Source of the DNA: Turnera subulata
Taxonomy: Eukaryota > Streptophyta > Magnoliopsida > Malpighiales > Passifloraceae
Assembly: GCA_028386065.3 (NCBI GenBank)
Contig: JAKUCV010006219.1
Span: forward strand, 98,975 to 162,974
DNA: 64,000 bases
Direction of reading: 5' to 3'
Within the stretch, counting starts at the first letter, position 1. Every line of letters begins with the position of its first letter. The position numbers and the translations under genes are program-made. Of the stretch, positions 43,661 through 56,152 are shown piece after piece. The notes below the pieces were generated by a model, which saw nothing but the letters and a program-made list of their open reading frames with translations, searched no databases and was not told the origin of the DNA.

Positions 43661-45643
43661 CTAACCTATGAAACAACCCACTTTTTTTTTTCTCATCTTC
43701 TTTGCCTTCTTATGATTTTCTAGGTTGCATAACACGAGATCACAAGTATTCCAGTCCTTGATTGTCCTCCATTGATCTGCCACATCTCGTGCAATTTTAA
43801 CGGCATCAGACGCTGTACCTAGAAGACCTCTTCGAGTGAAGCCAACTGTGTACAATCCGTTCTCTCCCTTCCAGCCGTTAGGAAACGGCGTTTTGGGCAT
43901 TCCATCTTTTGCAAAATCATTGGCCTGCATTGACCACATTTCAAACATTGATTATTTAATTACCTCATTAGATAAGAGACACCCATGTTCATTGGAAACA
44001 TTAAAAGTATCTGGCTCAAGATAAGGGAACACAGGCAAAAAAAGAATTTATGCATTCCATTATGAGTTTAGTTTTGGCAAAATACCATTAATACCGGACC
44101 ATTATAGCAATACATTATGAAACCCACAGAGATTGCAAATTTCCCTCCAATAGAAAACCATTATTCAAAAATATGTGTTGTAACTTGACATGGATCCTAG
44201 ACTGATATATTCCTCTTTGCATGGAAGAAAGAAGAGATTTGTAGCTCTCTGCCCTCTGACTGAGCCATGCATGTGTCCAAAGACAGAAAAGGATCGATGA
44301 TTCATAACAGGACAGAACTAAAACTAAAAGAATAGAAAACAACAAAATCAAGTAATGTTTACCTTGAGCCAAGTAGGCACATTGCTTTTGTAACCAGTTG
44401 CCAAGATAATAGAATCAAACTGTTTCTCCTGTCCATCCATAAATTTTATCCCGCTTGTGGTTATCTCTTTCACACCATCCATCACCTAAACAAACCAAAA
44501 ACAAAAAACCACACGACACTAGCTTAAAGCCTGAAGGTATTGCAAAAAGTCACAGACATGCACCAATAATGTGAATCAAAATACGAGGTTGTTCTAGATT
44601 TTTATTTTTTTCTTGGCTTTTAAAATTACCTTAATTTTGCCACATCTTATTTGCGATAATGCGCCTACATCGAGCACCGGTGTCTTTCCTGTAACATTTT
44701 TAAGCTCAATGGGGCCAGTTTTGGGTCGCCGGAGGCCTAATTGGTCTGTGTTGCCTAAGATGAAATTGGCCACCACTAGTAGAAACTTGTCAACAAGTCT
44801 TAAAGGTAGCCACTTTAGAAGTGCCATGGCTACTCCAAATGTTGATATGCCAAACATCTCTCTTGGAAGAACATGCACCTGCGTCCCACAATGAGGAACA
44901 GATTAGCAAATGCCAAATTTGAAAACCCTCAATAAGGAAATTCAAGAAGAAATTAGAAATAGGATATAGAAAGAAGAACTTACTGAGTTTCTGACAACCA
45001 TGTGAGGGATTGCATTGTGCCTGCACAGGTCCAAGCTAACTTCCATGCCTGAATTACCACACCCAACAACCAAAACCCTCTGGTTCTTGAACACTGAACC
45101 GGTCTTGTACACACTTGTGTGCAAAATAGGACCATTGAACTGGTCAATACCAAGTATTTCAGGTATTACGGGCTCAGCATTCTCGCCAGTGGCGACAATA
45201 AGCCACCTAGAAATGTACACGAGGTCTTGAGTTTCTACCTTCCACAACCCAGTTGTGTGATCAAATTCTGCCCTTTGCACTGCCTGCTCGAATTTAGGCT
45301 TGATTGAGAAGTGGGAGGCATAGGACTCCATGTAGGAGATAAATTGTTGGCGGGTAGGGTACTTGGGGAAATCCTCCGGGAAACCAAGAAGTGGTAGTTC
45401 ACAGAATTGTTTGGGGAGGTGGAGCTTAAGGCGATCATAAGTTTTGTGTTGCCAGAGTGAAGCTATGCAGTCGCTTTTCTCAAGAATGAGAGAAGGGACT
45501 CCTTGTTGAGAAAGGCATGCTGAAGCTGCAAGACCTGATGGTCCAGCACCTACGATGATTGGCCCATGAACAAGCACACACTTAGCTTGCTTCATCAACT
45601 CTTCTTGTTCTTGCTCAGTTTCTTGTTCTTTACAAGAACCCAT
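43661..45643 (-). CDS. YUC4-like: YUCCA flavin monooxygenase, YUC1/YUC4 clade
   Basis: Four exons (44984-45643, 44630-44878, 44363-44485, 43661-43924) join in phase to 431 residues. Exons 2 and 3 have exactly the same lengths (249 and 123) as in the other YUCCA gene. Motifs: GAGPSG (32-37, FAD), GCGNSG (194-199, NADPH) and ATGY (332-335). MGSCKEQ at the start, [34 protein letters not shown] and [20 protein letters not shown] match Arabidopsis YUC4 closely in memory. It makes auxin from indole-3-pyruvate, probably in the cytosol. The C-terminus adds a basic tail ([10 protein letters not shown]) before GCFIG. It converges on the YUC6-like gene, with the LINE between. Confidence 0.94.
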
Positions 45644-46008
45644 TTTGGATTTCTCAAGAAGACAACGAAGGAAGTGGGGGAAGAGTAGGAAAGAATCGAA
45701 GTTTTTGTTATTCGGTTTAGCGCCCTGTTTCTTGACCCCTGAAAACTCTGTTTCTTCGCCTCTGGAAAGGAAAGAAAACAGAAAATCCGAGATGGGAATT
45801 TAAAGAGGTGAAATTGGTGAAGAAAAACAGTAAGAAACAGAAGAGAAAAATCAAAGGCCAAGTAGCTAAGTGTGCGTGGGGTGCGTGTTATGAATGCGGG
45901 GGGGGAAGTGTAGGTTTTTATGAAAAGTGAAAGGTGGAGATAGGGAACATATATATGGTAGTGGAAAAGTTAGGAGGGGAAGGAACAAGGAAGGGAGTTA
46001 ACTTTTAA

Positions 46009-46038
46009 CACACACACACACAGAGAGAGAGAGAGAGG
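46009..46038 (+). repeat. (AC)n(AG)n microsatellite
   Basis: A run of AC repeats passes directly into AG repeats, about 370 bases upstream of the YUC4-like start codon. Confidence 0.9.
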
Positions 46039-46816
46039 GGTGAATGAAGGGGTGTAAATGTAATGGAGGCGTGAATGTTAAGGAAATGATTTAGTAAGTA
46101 GTTACTCTTATCTCTCAAGTCTCAAGGCTGCATTCCTCTCAGGCTGTGGCAGTTGCAGAGGTTTTTTGGGGTTGAGAAGTAGGCAATGGGCTAACATGGT
46201 GGTATAAATACATTTATGTGAGCTTTTAATCTGACCTTTGTTCCACACTATTGTTGCATCTCCACTCTCACACTACAATACTGGATCATACGCTCCACTG
46301 GTTGTTTGGGCTTGCTACATTGACGAAGTGCTTTTTCTTTTTTTTTGCCTGCTGTGGGTTTTTGTTTGATTTTTTCTTTATCAATTAAACTATGCATTTC
46401 CTTTTCCTGAATACGCTATTTTTTTTTTAAAAAAAAATCTAAGAACCAGAAGGCCTGTCAACAGCAGCAACCCACATGAACTTAAAGTAAATATGATGCA
46501 ACGTCCAATCATTTTCCCATATAAAGAAATGAGAAGTTTCTTTTGGTGCAAAATTAACTCGCAATTGTGCAATCAAACTAACCCCTTTTGTTTGCAAAAT
46601 CAAACGTCACTTTTTAGAGGTACAAAAAGGAAACGTAGTACTAACGTGTGAGAAGGTACTGCAAAACGTATCCAGTTTCATCAAAATCGTCTCCTGCCGG
46701 TTTAGATCCCCATCAGTATAATATTATTTGGAAAAGGCAAATTTTGTTTCACTCTTTGAGACCATAATTTAACTGTTCCATGGAAATCTTCCAAATTATG
46801 TCCTTTCCTCCCTGGG

Positions 46817-46819
<3 letters not shown>

Positions 46820-46885
<66 letters not shown>
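46820..46885 (+). repeat. (AT)n microsatellite, 33 units
   Basis: An uninterrupted alternating AT run of about 66 bases; the frames across it that encode Tyr-Ile repeats are artefacts. Confidence 0.95.
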
Positions 46886-46887
<2 letters not shown>

Positions 46888-48366
46888 TTCTCATTTCTGC
46901 ATCGAATTTTCTGCAGTAAGCCCCATCTTGCTTTTTGTTTTGTAATGCTGAGTACGCCCAAATTGATCGCTTAAAAAGAAAACATTCAAATTCCTATCGG
47001 GAGACTCACTCACTATATTTACTTGCGCCGATTGAATCCGGATTAGTCGGGATAAAGCTCGATATGAAACCAAAAAAACAAGCAAACACGTCAGTTCACC
47101 CAAAAAAGAGAGAAAAACCGGTTCAAGACCCGAGGAATTTCTCCGTCAAGATCATCATATCACGGATTCACGGGGCTAATTAACCGAATGGTGTAAGCCA
47201 GTGTGATTTGCACGCGCTGTTCCGGGAGAGTATGCTCAGTTTGCAACATAGCGGGTTCGGTGTAATGCCTCGTGGAGGATCAATGGCATTAGATTACTTG
47301 TTGCATTGTAGGAAACATCAGATGATTCACTCTTGCCCCCCAGCAACAGCCGTCCGATGCTTGCTATATACAGTTAAAAAGCCTCGTGGCAGCCTCTTTC
47401 CCGTACGATTCCACATGAGCTCACACATGAAGAACAGAACAATGCTACGTGATAAATTAAGAAAACAAATGAGGTCAACAATAATTTTATTTAATGGTAA
47501 AAAGAAAGGACAAAGCCCGACAAACGTAATCAACCATCCAGGTGGGTTTTTAGAGGTAAGATTTAAGCCTATTAGAGCATGAAGATTTCTCATAAATCCA
47601 ATCATTTACAAGCTTAAAAATTTGAGTTAGATTGGTTGTGTTGTATCGAGACCTTAATAGTGGGAAATTCTTTCTTCTCTTTTCTTTTTTGGCTTCCACT
47701 ATGAATGCAAGGCTTTTCTTTGTTATGTAACAATCTCAAGTTCCATAAGTACTACAACTAAACCGCGGCAGAGGCTAATATATCTTTTATGAGACAAGGA
47801 AATCCCTGTTCCGTCATTTCTTTCTCCCACTTAATATGTTGTTGGCTCCTACTTATATGCATGCATTTTAAACATTCGAGCTTTTGAAGACATCAACATT
47901 TAATTTACTATAGACACCATGCCTATATGTCAGCATACCCAAGAATAATATCTTGTTGAATTGCACCCAGTATCCTTAACAGATTTTGCTTTTTTTTTTT
48001 TATATAAGTATTTTAATATTTCTCTTGTTCGAATAGAATCAAACAAGAGAGAAATATAAAAGTTGGGGCAAGTTTATCTTGGTTGTTTATAATCACGAGC
48101 CACCGATTTTTGCAAAGAATAAAGATCGCGATTGGATAATGATTCTTTCCACCATAACTAAAATACAAATTGTTCAGGTGAGATATAGACTATCGTGATC
48201 AACACTTTTCCATACCAAATTCTTTTTTTCATCAGTTCCATATCGATTTCTTTTGCTGCTAATTATTAATTTGGCATCTTTTTTTCTCGCTCGTTTATTT
48301 TTTTTTTTGGAGAATAAAATCAAATTTCATTGCAAAATTGGTTAGGGACACCCTAACAATATGTAC

Positions 48367-48412
48367 ATAGTATAGGCATGTACAAACTAAAATGTGTACA
48401 TGCCTATACTAT
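48367..48412. repeat. perfect 18-bp inverted repeat (hairpin)
   Basis: ATAGTATAGGCATGTACA at 48367-48384 is followed, after a 10-base loop, by its exact reverse complement at 48395-48412. No tail or target-site pair typical of a MITE was identified beyond the arms. Confidence 0.85.
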
Positions 48413-51400
48413 TAAAAAGAAATTTTTAAAATTCTTTTTGGACTTGTAAGTAAAGTATTACCAAAAAAAAATGTGTAGAAACGTTGAAACCCCAATAAAT
48501 TATATACTATAATTATAATGGAAATTAGCTAGAAATTGGTTCTAATTAATGGACAATTGGGAATCTCAGGCAGAGGACAGGCTAGCAACATATTCAGAAA
48601 TTTTCCCACATGTACAATTGCCTGAAGCTTGACAAGCACCAAAGAGACAGGAAGAACTATGAAGGCTGGGATTGGGGTTAAAAAATTAAATCCCAGCAAC
48701 GTCAATTTCGATAATGTGCTGATACGGAGATCTAGGGTGCTTGGATTCACCTAGTCATATTCATATGGAGAAAAATCTAGAATAAAACGGAATATCTAAA
48801 GTTGGGGTCGTGGAATATATGTATTTAGCTGGAACCCAGTTCAATTCATGGCTCCCATGATGTGCGACGACACATTCTGGGGTTATTCAGCTACCAGTTC
48901 TTGATACGGTCCAATTAAAATTTGTGTAAGTCTAACATTTTTTAATTCAAACTGACAGTTAGTTTAGGTATGGTAGTATCATTGTTAAGAGCTTCATTTA
49001 ATATAACAGAGTTGCCCGTTGCTTCGTACTAAAAACCCAGTAATTAAAAAGATGAAGCCAGCGCACCATTAATTAATTAGTGTTTAATTATGGTGTTAAC
49101 TTAATTTAAACTCCATATAAAATTAATATATGCTTCCGGTCAACGGATCTAAGGTTCGCAATTCCAGGTGGCCATTACTAAATGATTCCATCATGATCAC
49201 TTTCTTCTCCATAAGTACTATGTGTGCACAATGATTGTTCATTGTTGGTCTTTTACTTTGCATGTTATCCATAGATTCTGTATGCGCAAGTAACATGAAT
49301 ACATGATTACACATATAATGTAAGAGTTCAAGCATCTAATTGAATTTGGAGTGTCCCGCCACGCTTCTATGTGTAATGTAAGACTGGAAACTTTTCTTCA
49401 AATATAGTCTTCAATATAATGCCAGTACAAATGTTAGTAATTATCATGCCGTACATCGAGTTTAAGGTGTTGACATGTATAAGACTGGAAACTTTTCTTC
49501 AAATATAGTCTTCAATACGTATGCCAGTACAAATGAAACTAGAGTTATTATGTCATACTAGTATTGAACCACATTTACCAAGACTATTATATATGTTTTT
49601 GGCACATTTGCAATTTTTTTGGTTCTGTAGACCAAGATCCGTCAGGTATCTTGGTCGGCAATATAATTCCAAAATAGACACGCAAATTATGAAATTTACT
49701 CAATATAGTCAAGACTTTGGCGGATTCTAATATTCCCAGTGTATCCTGTTTTAAATATGTTGATTAGGTTGATGATAACCGAACAGTTTATTGGTCAGCG
49801 ATACAAATACATCCTATGATTGTTTTTATTTTATTTTATTATTTTATGGTGTTACACATTTTATGATTGTTTACGAACCAAGCAGTCCCCCACCGCGTTA
49901 CTAGGGTCGTCCATGGTCTACTTTCACCGTTGGAATTTTCTTTTCCAGACCGAATTATCTTAAGTAACGATTTGCCCCGTGATGTATTTGGGACCCCAGA
50001 CCACAGAACATCTGTTTTGGGGGTCCAATACTCCTCATTCCTTGTTGATTAGTTGCTTATTCAAAATTGATTTCCTCTTGCATAAGGTCAACACAGAAAT
50101 CACAAGGAACAATACTGTACCATATGCAAAATTGTATTGCATGATATAATATGTCGTGCAATTTTTTTTAATAGGAATTATGTCGTGCAATTTATAAATA
50201 ACTTCAATATTTCGTAAATCTATGGTATATTTTTTACATTCTTCTCTCCACCACTTGGTTTGAACTACGGAGAAATATATCCGTGGTGATGTCTTCTTTA
50301 TCTATAATGAAAAAACAAGAAAAAATTTTAGGCACCGAACTTGCTACAGAAACTGTACGCCAAATGAATTGTTTAAATGCTAAAAACTCAAAAATAATTG
50401 ATAAAATTACCAATAAAAAACAAATACCACACCACGTTAATTTTTTTTTTCTGTTTTTGTCAGCAAACATTGGTATTGATATACTATATAAAGAGTTGGT
50501 ATACGCAAAAGGCTGTTAGTAACTAGTTTTTTTTTTTTTTTTTGGTGAAGAGTTACTAACTAGTTTAGGCACCTTAAAAGTTTCTTGTGGAGGCAGCCAA
50601 AGTTGCACCATATTTGGAACTTCTTAGGCAAAGCACAGAAAAAGGGAGAAAGTACGGACTATAAATCATAGGGCCAGTGTCATGTTATCAGTAAGTAAGT
50701 CAGGCTTTTCTCCTCCTATCATAAGCACACTTCAAGGCCCAAATGGCAAGGCTGATGTCACGTGACCTATGCCCACCGTCACTCCTGCCACTCACGTGGC
50801 ATTTATTTTCATTCCTCCCAATGGAATCTTTTTGCTACCACCACCCCCACCGTTTTGACCACCGCTCGCTTCACCGAAATGACCAGAACGACCTTGACAG
50901 TTGACACTGACTTGGCCTGGAGAAACACCGTTTAAACCACCAACCAAAACTTAATTTGAGCTGACCACCCGGTTTTGATATAAGGAGGATTAGAACACTC
51001 TGATTTGACGGTTGAGGGTAGTTTTGGAATCAAAGAGTGGTACTACTCTACACGTGTCGAAAACCCACTTCCCTGTAGTTTTTTCTCTTTCCCCGTTGTG
51101 GTAATTTTTTGACAGAGGTTTTAAGCTTTCTGTCTGGGATCTTTTGCGTCACAGGCATACTTTGGAGTAGTGAATGAGGTTAGATTTTCTCCTCTGATTG
51201 ATAAAGCGTCACGCCAACTTCAATGTTGATCCAACGGCTGGGATGCTCCAGGGACGTATTAAATGATACTATGGCCTTTTTGATTGACATGTTAATTAAT
51301 AACCATGACTTCATATTTTTTTTTTTTGTGTAGAAAAGAGACGGTTCACTTATGTTTTGGGACAGTGTGTTTCGCAGTGTGACATCATCAGAATTCTAAA

Positions 51401-52822
51401 TCGACTTTTCCTGTCGTTTGATGAGATTTTGACTAGAAGAGTTTGCGTTCCACATCCTATGGTGAGCCAACCCTTTTCTGGGTTCGTCGAATATGACAGT
51501 TTTGGGGATATTCGTCTTATCATGGGGTTTTGTGATTTTAAAATCATATTGTGATGATTTAGTGGCATGATCAGGAGGAAGTACAAGAATCAGTGTGAAA
51601 AGGGTCATATTAAGTAAGTTTTCAAGTTTAATAATATGTGTTTACCGACCTTTTCCATAAAAAAAGAAAAGTATCAGTGTGAAAAGGGCATTCGTTCTGT
51701 TTGAAAAAAGATAATTTGATCAATTTGTTTAGCAGGATCAGGAGTACTCATCTATATCAAAGAATACACAGTTAATAATGGAGTATCAATTTCCTGACTT
51801 CTTATCCTAATCCACCCTCGCTTCATCTGTTGTAAACCTTGCTTAGTTTTACAAAAGTAGTGTATATTATTGTCTCCCACGCATGCATAAAACAATTGTC
51901 TGTATACTGAACATGGAACTATGATTAATGTTCAAGCATTCTCTGTGTACTAAACGACTATAATTTTTGTTCAAAACATCATCATACAGTAAAAATAACT
52001 AATATTCTATTTTTGTTTTCTAATCAAACTTTCTTATGGAAGGAATAAAGTAGATTGTGTCGCCCAAACCTAGCTAGAATGCTGGGTTTGAAAAGGACCA
52101 ATGTATTTGTATATATATGAAGCTATATGCCGCACTTTTTACTTATAGTGCTATAAGAATGCATATTCTAATGATTGCATGCAACACTTTACTACCTTTA
52201 GCATGCCAGTGTTTGTATAATTGCGACAAAAAAAAGTGTTTGTATAATCTTTAGAATAAACATGGAATCTAAAAACAGGGGGAAAAAGCTGATTTTTGTA
52301 AACTTTTGGCTCCTTTATTCGCTTGTGCTAAGCTATTATTCTACTCTAACTAGCAACTTGAAATTGGGAACCAGTGTTCATCCCGGATTCCTTTGTTTCT
52401 TGTTTAAAATCATACGAAGAGGAGAAAGCTGTACAACACAGTGGAGTCAAATATATTCTTCAAGATGATCATAACACGCGTGATTACTTCCTGCGATCCA
52501 TGAAAACTCAGGCCCCAGCTATATATGAGCACTCGAGAATATTATGAATGACTGATGAGGAGGGTTGGCGCTGGAATATGCTTTCTTATGAATTTTTGAT
52601 CAGTGAAATCATTTTGAATCTAGGCCCCAATTTATAGGTCATGCATGATATATTGGTGGAATCTTCTCAGTGGGATACCGTGATGCTTGCCATTCTCAAA
52701 CACAACTACTGGACAATGATTTAAGGTATGTATTTGTTGTAGCCCCAGTGCCTGCCGCACAAATTTCATGGTACAAATTAAAGTTGCACTACGCAATTAG
52801 CCGGAATTAATTACATATTAAT
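48413..52822. other. gene-free AT-rich spacer
   Basis: No protein gene, RNA gene or clear transposon is visible over about 4.4 kb, apart from a local duplication at 49381-49535. Short frames such as 51350-51608 and 50234-50519 overlap on both strands and show no family features. Confidence 0.5.
49381..49535 (+). repeat. direct repeat of about 53 bp
   Basis: AGACTGGAAACTTTTCTTCA and the following AATATAGTCTTCAATA...TGCCAGTACAAATG occur from 49381 and again from 49482, with a few differences. About 48 unrelated bases lie between them. Confidence 0.85.
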
Positions 52823-53024
52823 CTTGTTCAGCCATGTCAAGGAGGGATGACTTAATCGGTTGAGGTTCAATAAGCACTCCTATTAAGTTGAGAGTTCGAA
52901 CCCCACCGACCGTCCCTCTTGATGAATAATCTGTAATGCTGGTTGAGCTCGATGGTTTGTCCTGGCCTGCATTAGGGGAGCCTCCCCTCAACTTAAACTT
53001 TACCAAAAAAACTTGTTCAACCAT
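52823..53024 (+). mobile_element. tRNA-derived SINE with target-site duplication
   Basis: The body is about 176 bp. It begins GTCAAGGAGGGATGACTTAA, has a tRNA-like head with B-box-like GAGAGTTCGAACCCC, and ends TTACCAAAAAAA. It is bordered by CTTGTTCAGCCAT (52823-52835) and CTTGTTCAACCAT (53012-53024), a 13-bp direct repeat with one mismatch. It contains no protein frame, as expected for a SINE mobilised by LINE machinery. Confidence 0.7.
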
Positions 53025-53638
53025 CACATTGTGTAGTGCCACATATGGAATATTTTAAAAACCATCCCAAAAATATTAGTTATGGTGATAAATTTGACTT
53101 AGTGAACGTGGCTGTATTCTTTTTGCAGTAAGATTAAGAATTAATTGCATCTCCCTATCCCATCCATCCATATGCAAGGAAATGGGCACATATATTTGCT
53201 GATTTAGTCCCTGAAATCACAGAGGGACAAACTAATCTATGAAAGCAACATCATTGTGACCATGAAAACTTGCTTCGAGCGATGATGCACCTCGTGGACA
53301 AGTACGACGCCATTGTATAAGGTTTAAAATTCAAATTCGTCATTTTTTGTACTCGAGAACTTGGAGCAGAACTATTAACCATTGAACTGTATACATGGCC
53401 AATCACTCTGATGTCTTGTACCTAGAATTGGCATCTTGAATTCGATTCGCTTACAAAAACATCAATGATAGTGTATTGGCATTAGGAGTGAACAGCATTT
53501 TCTAACTTTACCCCAAGATTACAGAAGAAAAATAACATATACGGACAAAAAGGCCCATTGGTGAGAAAAACTTCTTATGTTTTTACTTTGTTCCAGAAAT
53601 AATTAGTTTTCATTCTTTTTTATGCTAAAAAGGAAAAT

Positions 53639-53720
53639 CGTGGTCGGCAGGATTCGAACCTGCGCGGGCAGAGCCCACATGATTTCTAGTCATGCCCGAT
53701 AACCACTCCGGCACGACCAC
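53639..53720 (-). tRNA. tRNA-Ser (anticodon AGA)
   Basis: The minus strand folds into a class II tRNA of 82 bases: acceptor stem GTGGTCG/CGACCAC, D stem CCG/CGG, anticodon stem CATGA/TCATG with loop CTAGAAA, long variable arm GGGC/GCCC, and T stem GCAGG/CCTGC with loop TTCGAAT. The anticodon AGA (53685-53687 on the plus strand) reads UCU and, with inosine, other UCN serine codons. There is no intron, and no CCA is encoded, as normal for nuclear genes. A T-run lies about 15-20 bases downstream at 53612-53624 (A/T-rich), suitable for polymerase III termination. Confidence 0.95.
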
Positions 53721-54503
53721 CTTGATGTTAGTTTACTAATATATAGCATATTGATCTGTCTCACAAAACATCATAGAAATTCGTTCAATATGTAGTACAC
53801 TCATGTTTACTACTTTTGTAACACTTTCTGGTTTCTTAACAGAAAACATGCTACGCTATGCTATATCAAGTCATCGTTTCAGACACTAATGATCCGCAAT
53901 TTTTTCTTGCTTAGTGGAGGGGTAACTTTGAAGCAAAAATAAATCGTCATGGTGACATCCGTGAGAACTTTGGCTTGCCATTGCTAGGAGCGTCAATGCT
54001 TGTGAAATTTGGTCTTTTAAAAGTTTCAATTGATTTAGATAGAGACAAGCCCTTTATGTTTTGGTTTGCATTTGATTTATTTCCAAATGTTAGGCTTAAT
54101 TATTGTCCTAGCTACTAATTAAGATTAGTTGATTGCTAGTTTAGGGTTTATAATGGACTAAATTTAAGTATTACAAACTTTATTGTTGGAGCATGATCTA
54201 ATGCTTTCCTTATAGTTATTTTGAATTATCTTCATTGATGAGTTATTCTAGGCTTAGTAATTTAACTTGCTTCTATCCTTGTTAGTACTAAAAAAAAAAA
54301 ACCTTATATGTTTCTGAACTTACCGGAGCATTGAACGTAAAATCCCACAGTGTGAGGTGCCGTTAACGTGTTGCCTTTGAGGGTATCCTGCTAGGTTAAC
54401 TATTGAAAACGGCTAGCTTTACTTTAGTATACATCATAAATCATTCTGGATTCTTATACTCATTTCTCTCTTTCGAAAAAAGTGCAGGAGATATTGTATG
54501 GAG

Positions 54504-54558
<55 letters not shown>

Positions 54559-55149
54559 AACCACATGTGCTCAAAGGGATGGGATCCAATTTGTCTTCTG
54601 ACCAATGTAATGGATGCCCTTTTTTCAGACCAAACAAAAGAAAAGATCCATATTGAGATGCTATGAAGATGCTATGAAGATCCATCTCTTATCCTATGAA
54701 ATGCTTAGAGGCATGATAGCATCTCTACATGTGCTATGTTTGACTAATTGATACTCATGCCAAAACAAAAAACGAGAGAAAATAAGGACCACGCCTAAAG
54801 CGTAGTAGCTCTTGCACACCTATATACCAGATCAACAAAGCATCTGTGTGATGTGCATGCATGATACGCCTCCTCTTCAAGGAATAGTGAAACTCTAATA
54901 CTGATTATGGGGCACTCCGTTCTATGTTCCAGTCTCATAAAATTAGCGTGCTTGTTCTGGCAAGAGATTCCACTTGAGGGGGTTAATTAAGCCCTGGTTT
55001 AGCAGAACAAAATAGCTGAGTTTGCATCCGATAGTCTGGTAGTCTCTCAAAATGATGATTAGAAGATATGAAGTTTACTTTTGTTAGCTCGAGAGCTTTT
55101 TATGCTGCCTGAATTGCAACCTTGTGTTCTGTTCTCTTCATTATGTAAC
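53721..55149. other. spacer with an (AT)n microsatellite
   Basis: No gene is visible between the tRNA and the TRIM-like element. Confidence 0.5.
54508..54554 (+). repeat. (AT)n microsatellite
   Basis: An uninterrupted alternating AT run of about 47 bases. Confidence 0.95.
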
Positions 55150-55420
55150 TTAATTAGTGTTAGAGTAGTAAGCCCAAAACCAATTATGGGGCTTCAACCA
55201 TCAGCTTAAGCTTTTGGTTAAGATGGTCACTTGACATGGTAGCGGAGCCATAATGATCAAACGGTCGCGTGTTCGAATTCCCACGCCTCCCTCCTTGTTG
55301 AATTAAAAAAAAAAAGCACAAAATATGGACGAGGCTATGCAAGTTTCAAACTCAAATGGCTTTCACCAATCATGCGGCTTCAATTATCAGCTTAAGTTTT
55401 TTTGTTAAGCCCATCTATTT
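55150..55420 (+). mobile_element. TRIM-like small LTR retroelement
   Basis: A segment CCAATTATGGGGCTTCAACC...ATCAGCTTAAGCTTTTGGTTAAG recurs about 180 bp later as CCAATCATGCGGCTTCAATT...ATCAGCTTAAG...GTTAAG, like two short terminal repeats. The first copy ends TTGACA and is followed at once by TGGTAGCGGAGC, similar to a retroelement primer-binding site. The interior is only about 100 bp and codes for nothing. This fits a terminal-repeat retrotransposon in miniature. A SINE origin is an alternative because GTGTTCGAATTCC resembles a B box. Confidence 0.5.
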
Positions 55421-56152
55421 TGGTCCCCAGTTAAGATCGTGTATGACTTAGCACCCAAATGTTTCATACAAGGTTTGAGCCTTCGGGCATTTAGGAGACC
55501 ATTGCAGGGCCCAAAAGAGGCCCGCCCCCTCGCTACCGAGACCAAATTCGGGTCCCCGATTGCTATCCGCTTGGGCTTCGTTCTTAATGGAAACCGAAGG
55601 AAAGAAGCCCAAAATGGAGAGGGTCCATAACGTTCGTCAACGGTCCAACCTGTTATAACGTTTGTTACTTTTGGTCGTGGATACCCAAAATATCCGAAGT
55701 TGTACTTCTTTTTTTATTGAAACAATCTAAAGCTGTACTATTGATCCAAAAAAAGAGAAAACTAAAGTTGTACTTTCAGTTTAAAAAAAAAAATCTGAAG
55801 TTGTACTTGCGTTTAGTTTTGGGGCAATCACCCGTTTTGTACTACTTGAGTACTCGTACAGTCGTACTGCTATTTTAGAAGCACGTGCTGCGCTACGGTA
55901 CATGAAATCATGCAAAAAATGGAAGGCAAATAAAAAAAGTTAAAAGTTTTGGTGAAATATCTAAATATGAAACGAAATTATCGATGTTATTCCATAAAGA
56001 CCACAATCAATGACTTTACACTTAATTATGAACTAAAGACCTGCTTGACTCTTGATCTGTACAAAATCTTTGTGTATCGAAACTTTAATTAATGTCCTAT
56101 ACAACCTTTTTCTTCCTATGGTATACATACATGGTGTAAAAGATTTTTTCTT
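55421..56152. other. spacer, no supported gene
   Basis: A G+C-richer patch at about 55490-55630 may be an old repeat. The frame at 55439-55630 shows no family features. Confidence 0.45.

Larger units (their letters stand above)
45644..48366. other. YUC4-like promoter region and spacer
   Basis: The part next to 45643 should hold the YUC4-like promoter; the minus strand has CATATATATG about 310 bases upstream as a weak TATA candidate. Further right there are microsatellites and no supported gene. The frames at 47208-47605 show no known features. Confidence 0.5.

Noticed and set aside
46749..46974. Frames with alternating Tyr-Ile on both strands
   Set aside because: They are translations of an (AT)n microsatellite.
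53639..53720. Possibility that the tRNA-Ser is part of a SINE
   Set aside because: All stems pair perfectly, the anticodon arm and variable arm are intact, and no tail or target repeat follows, so it is a real tRNA gene.
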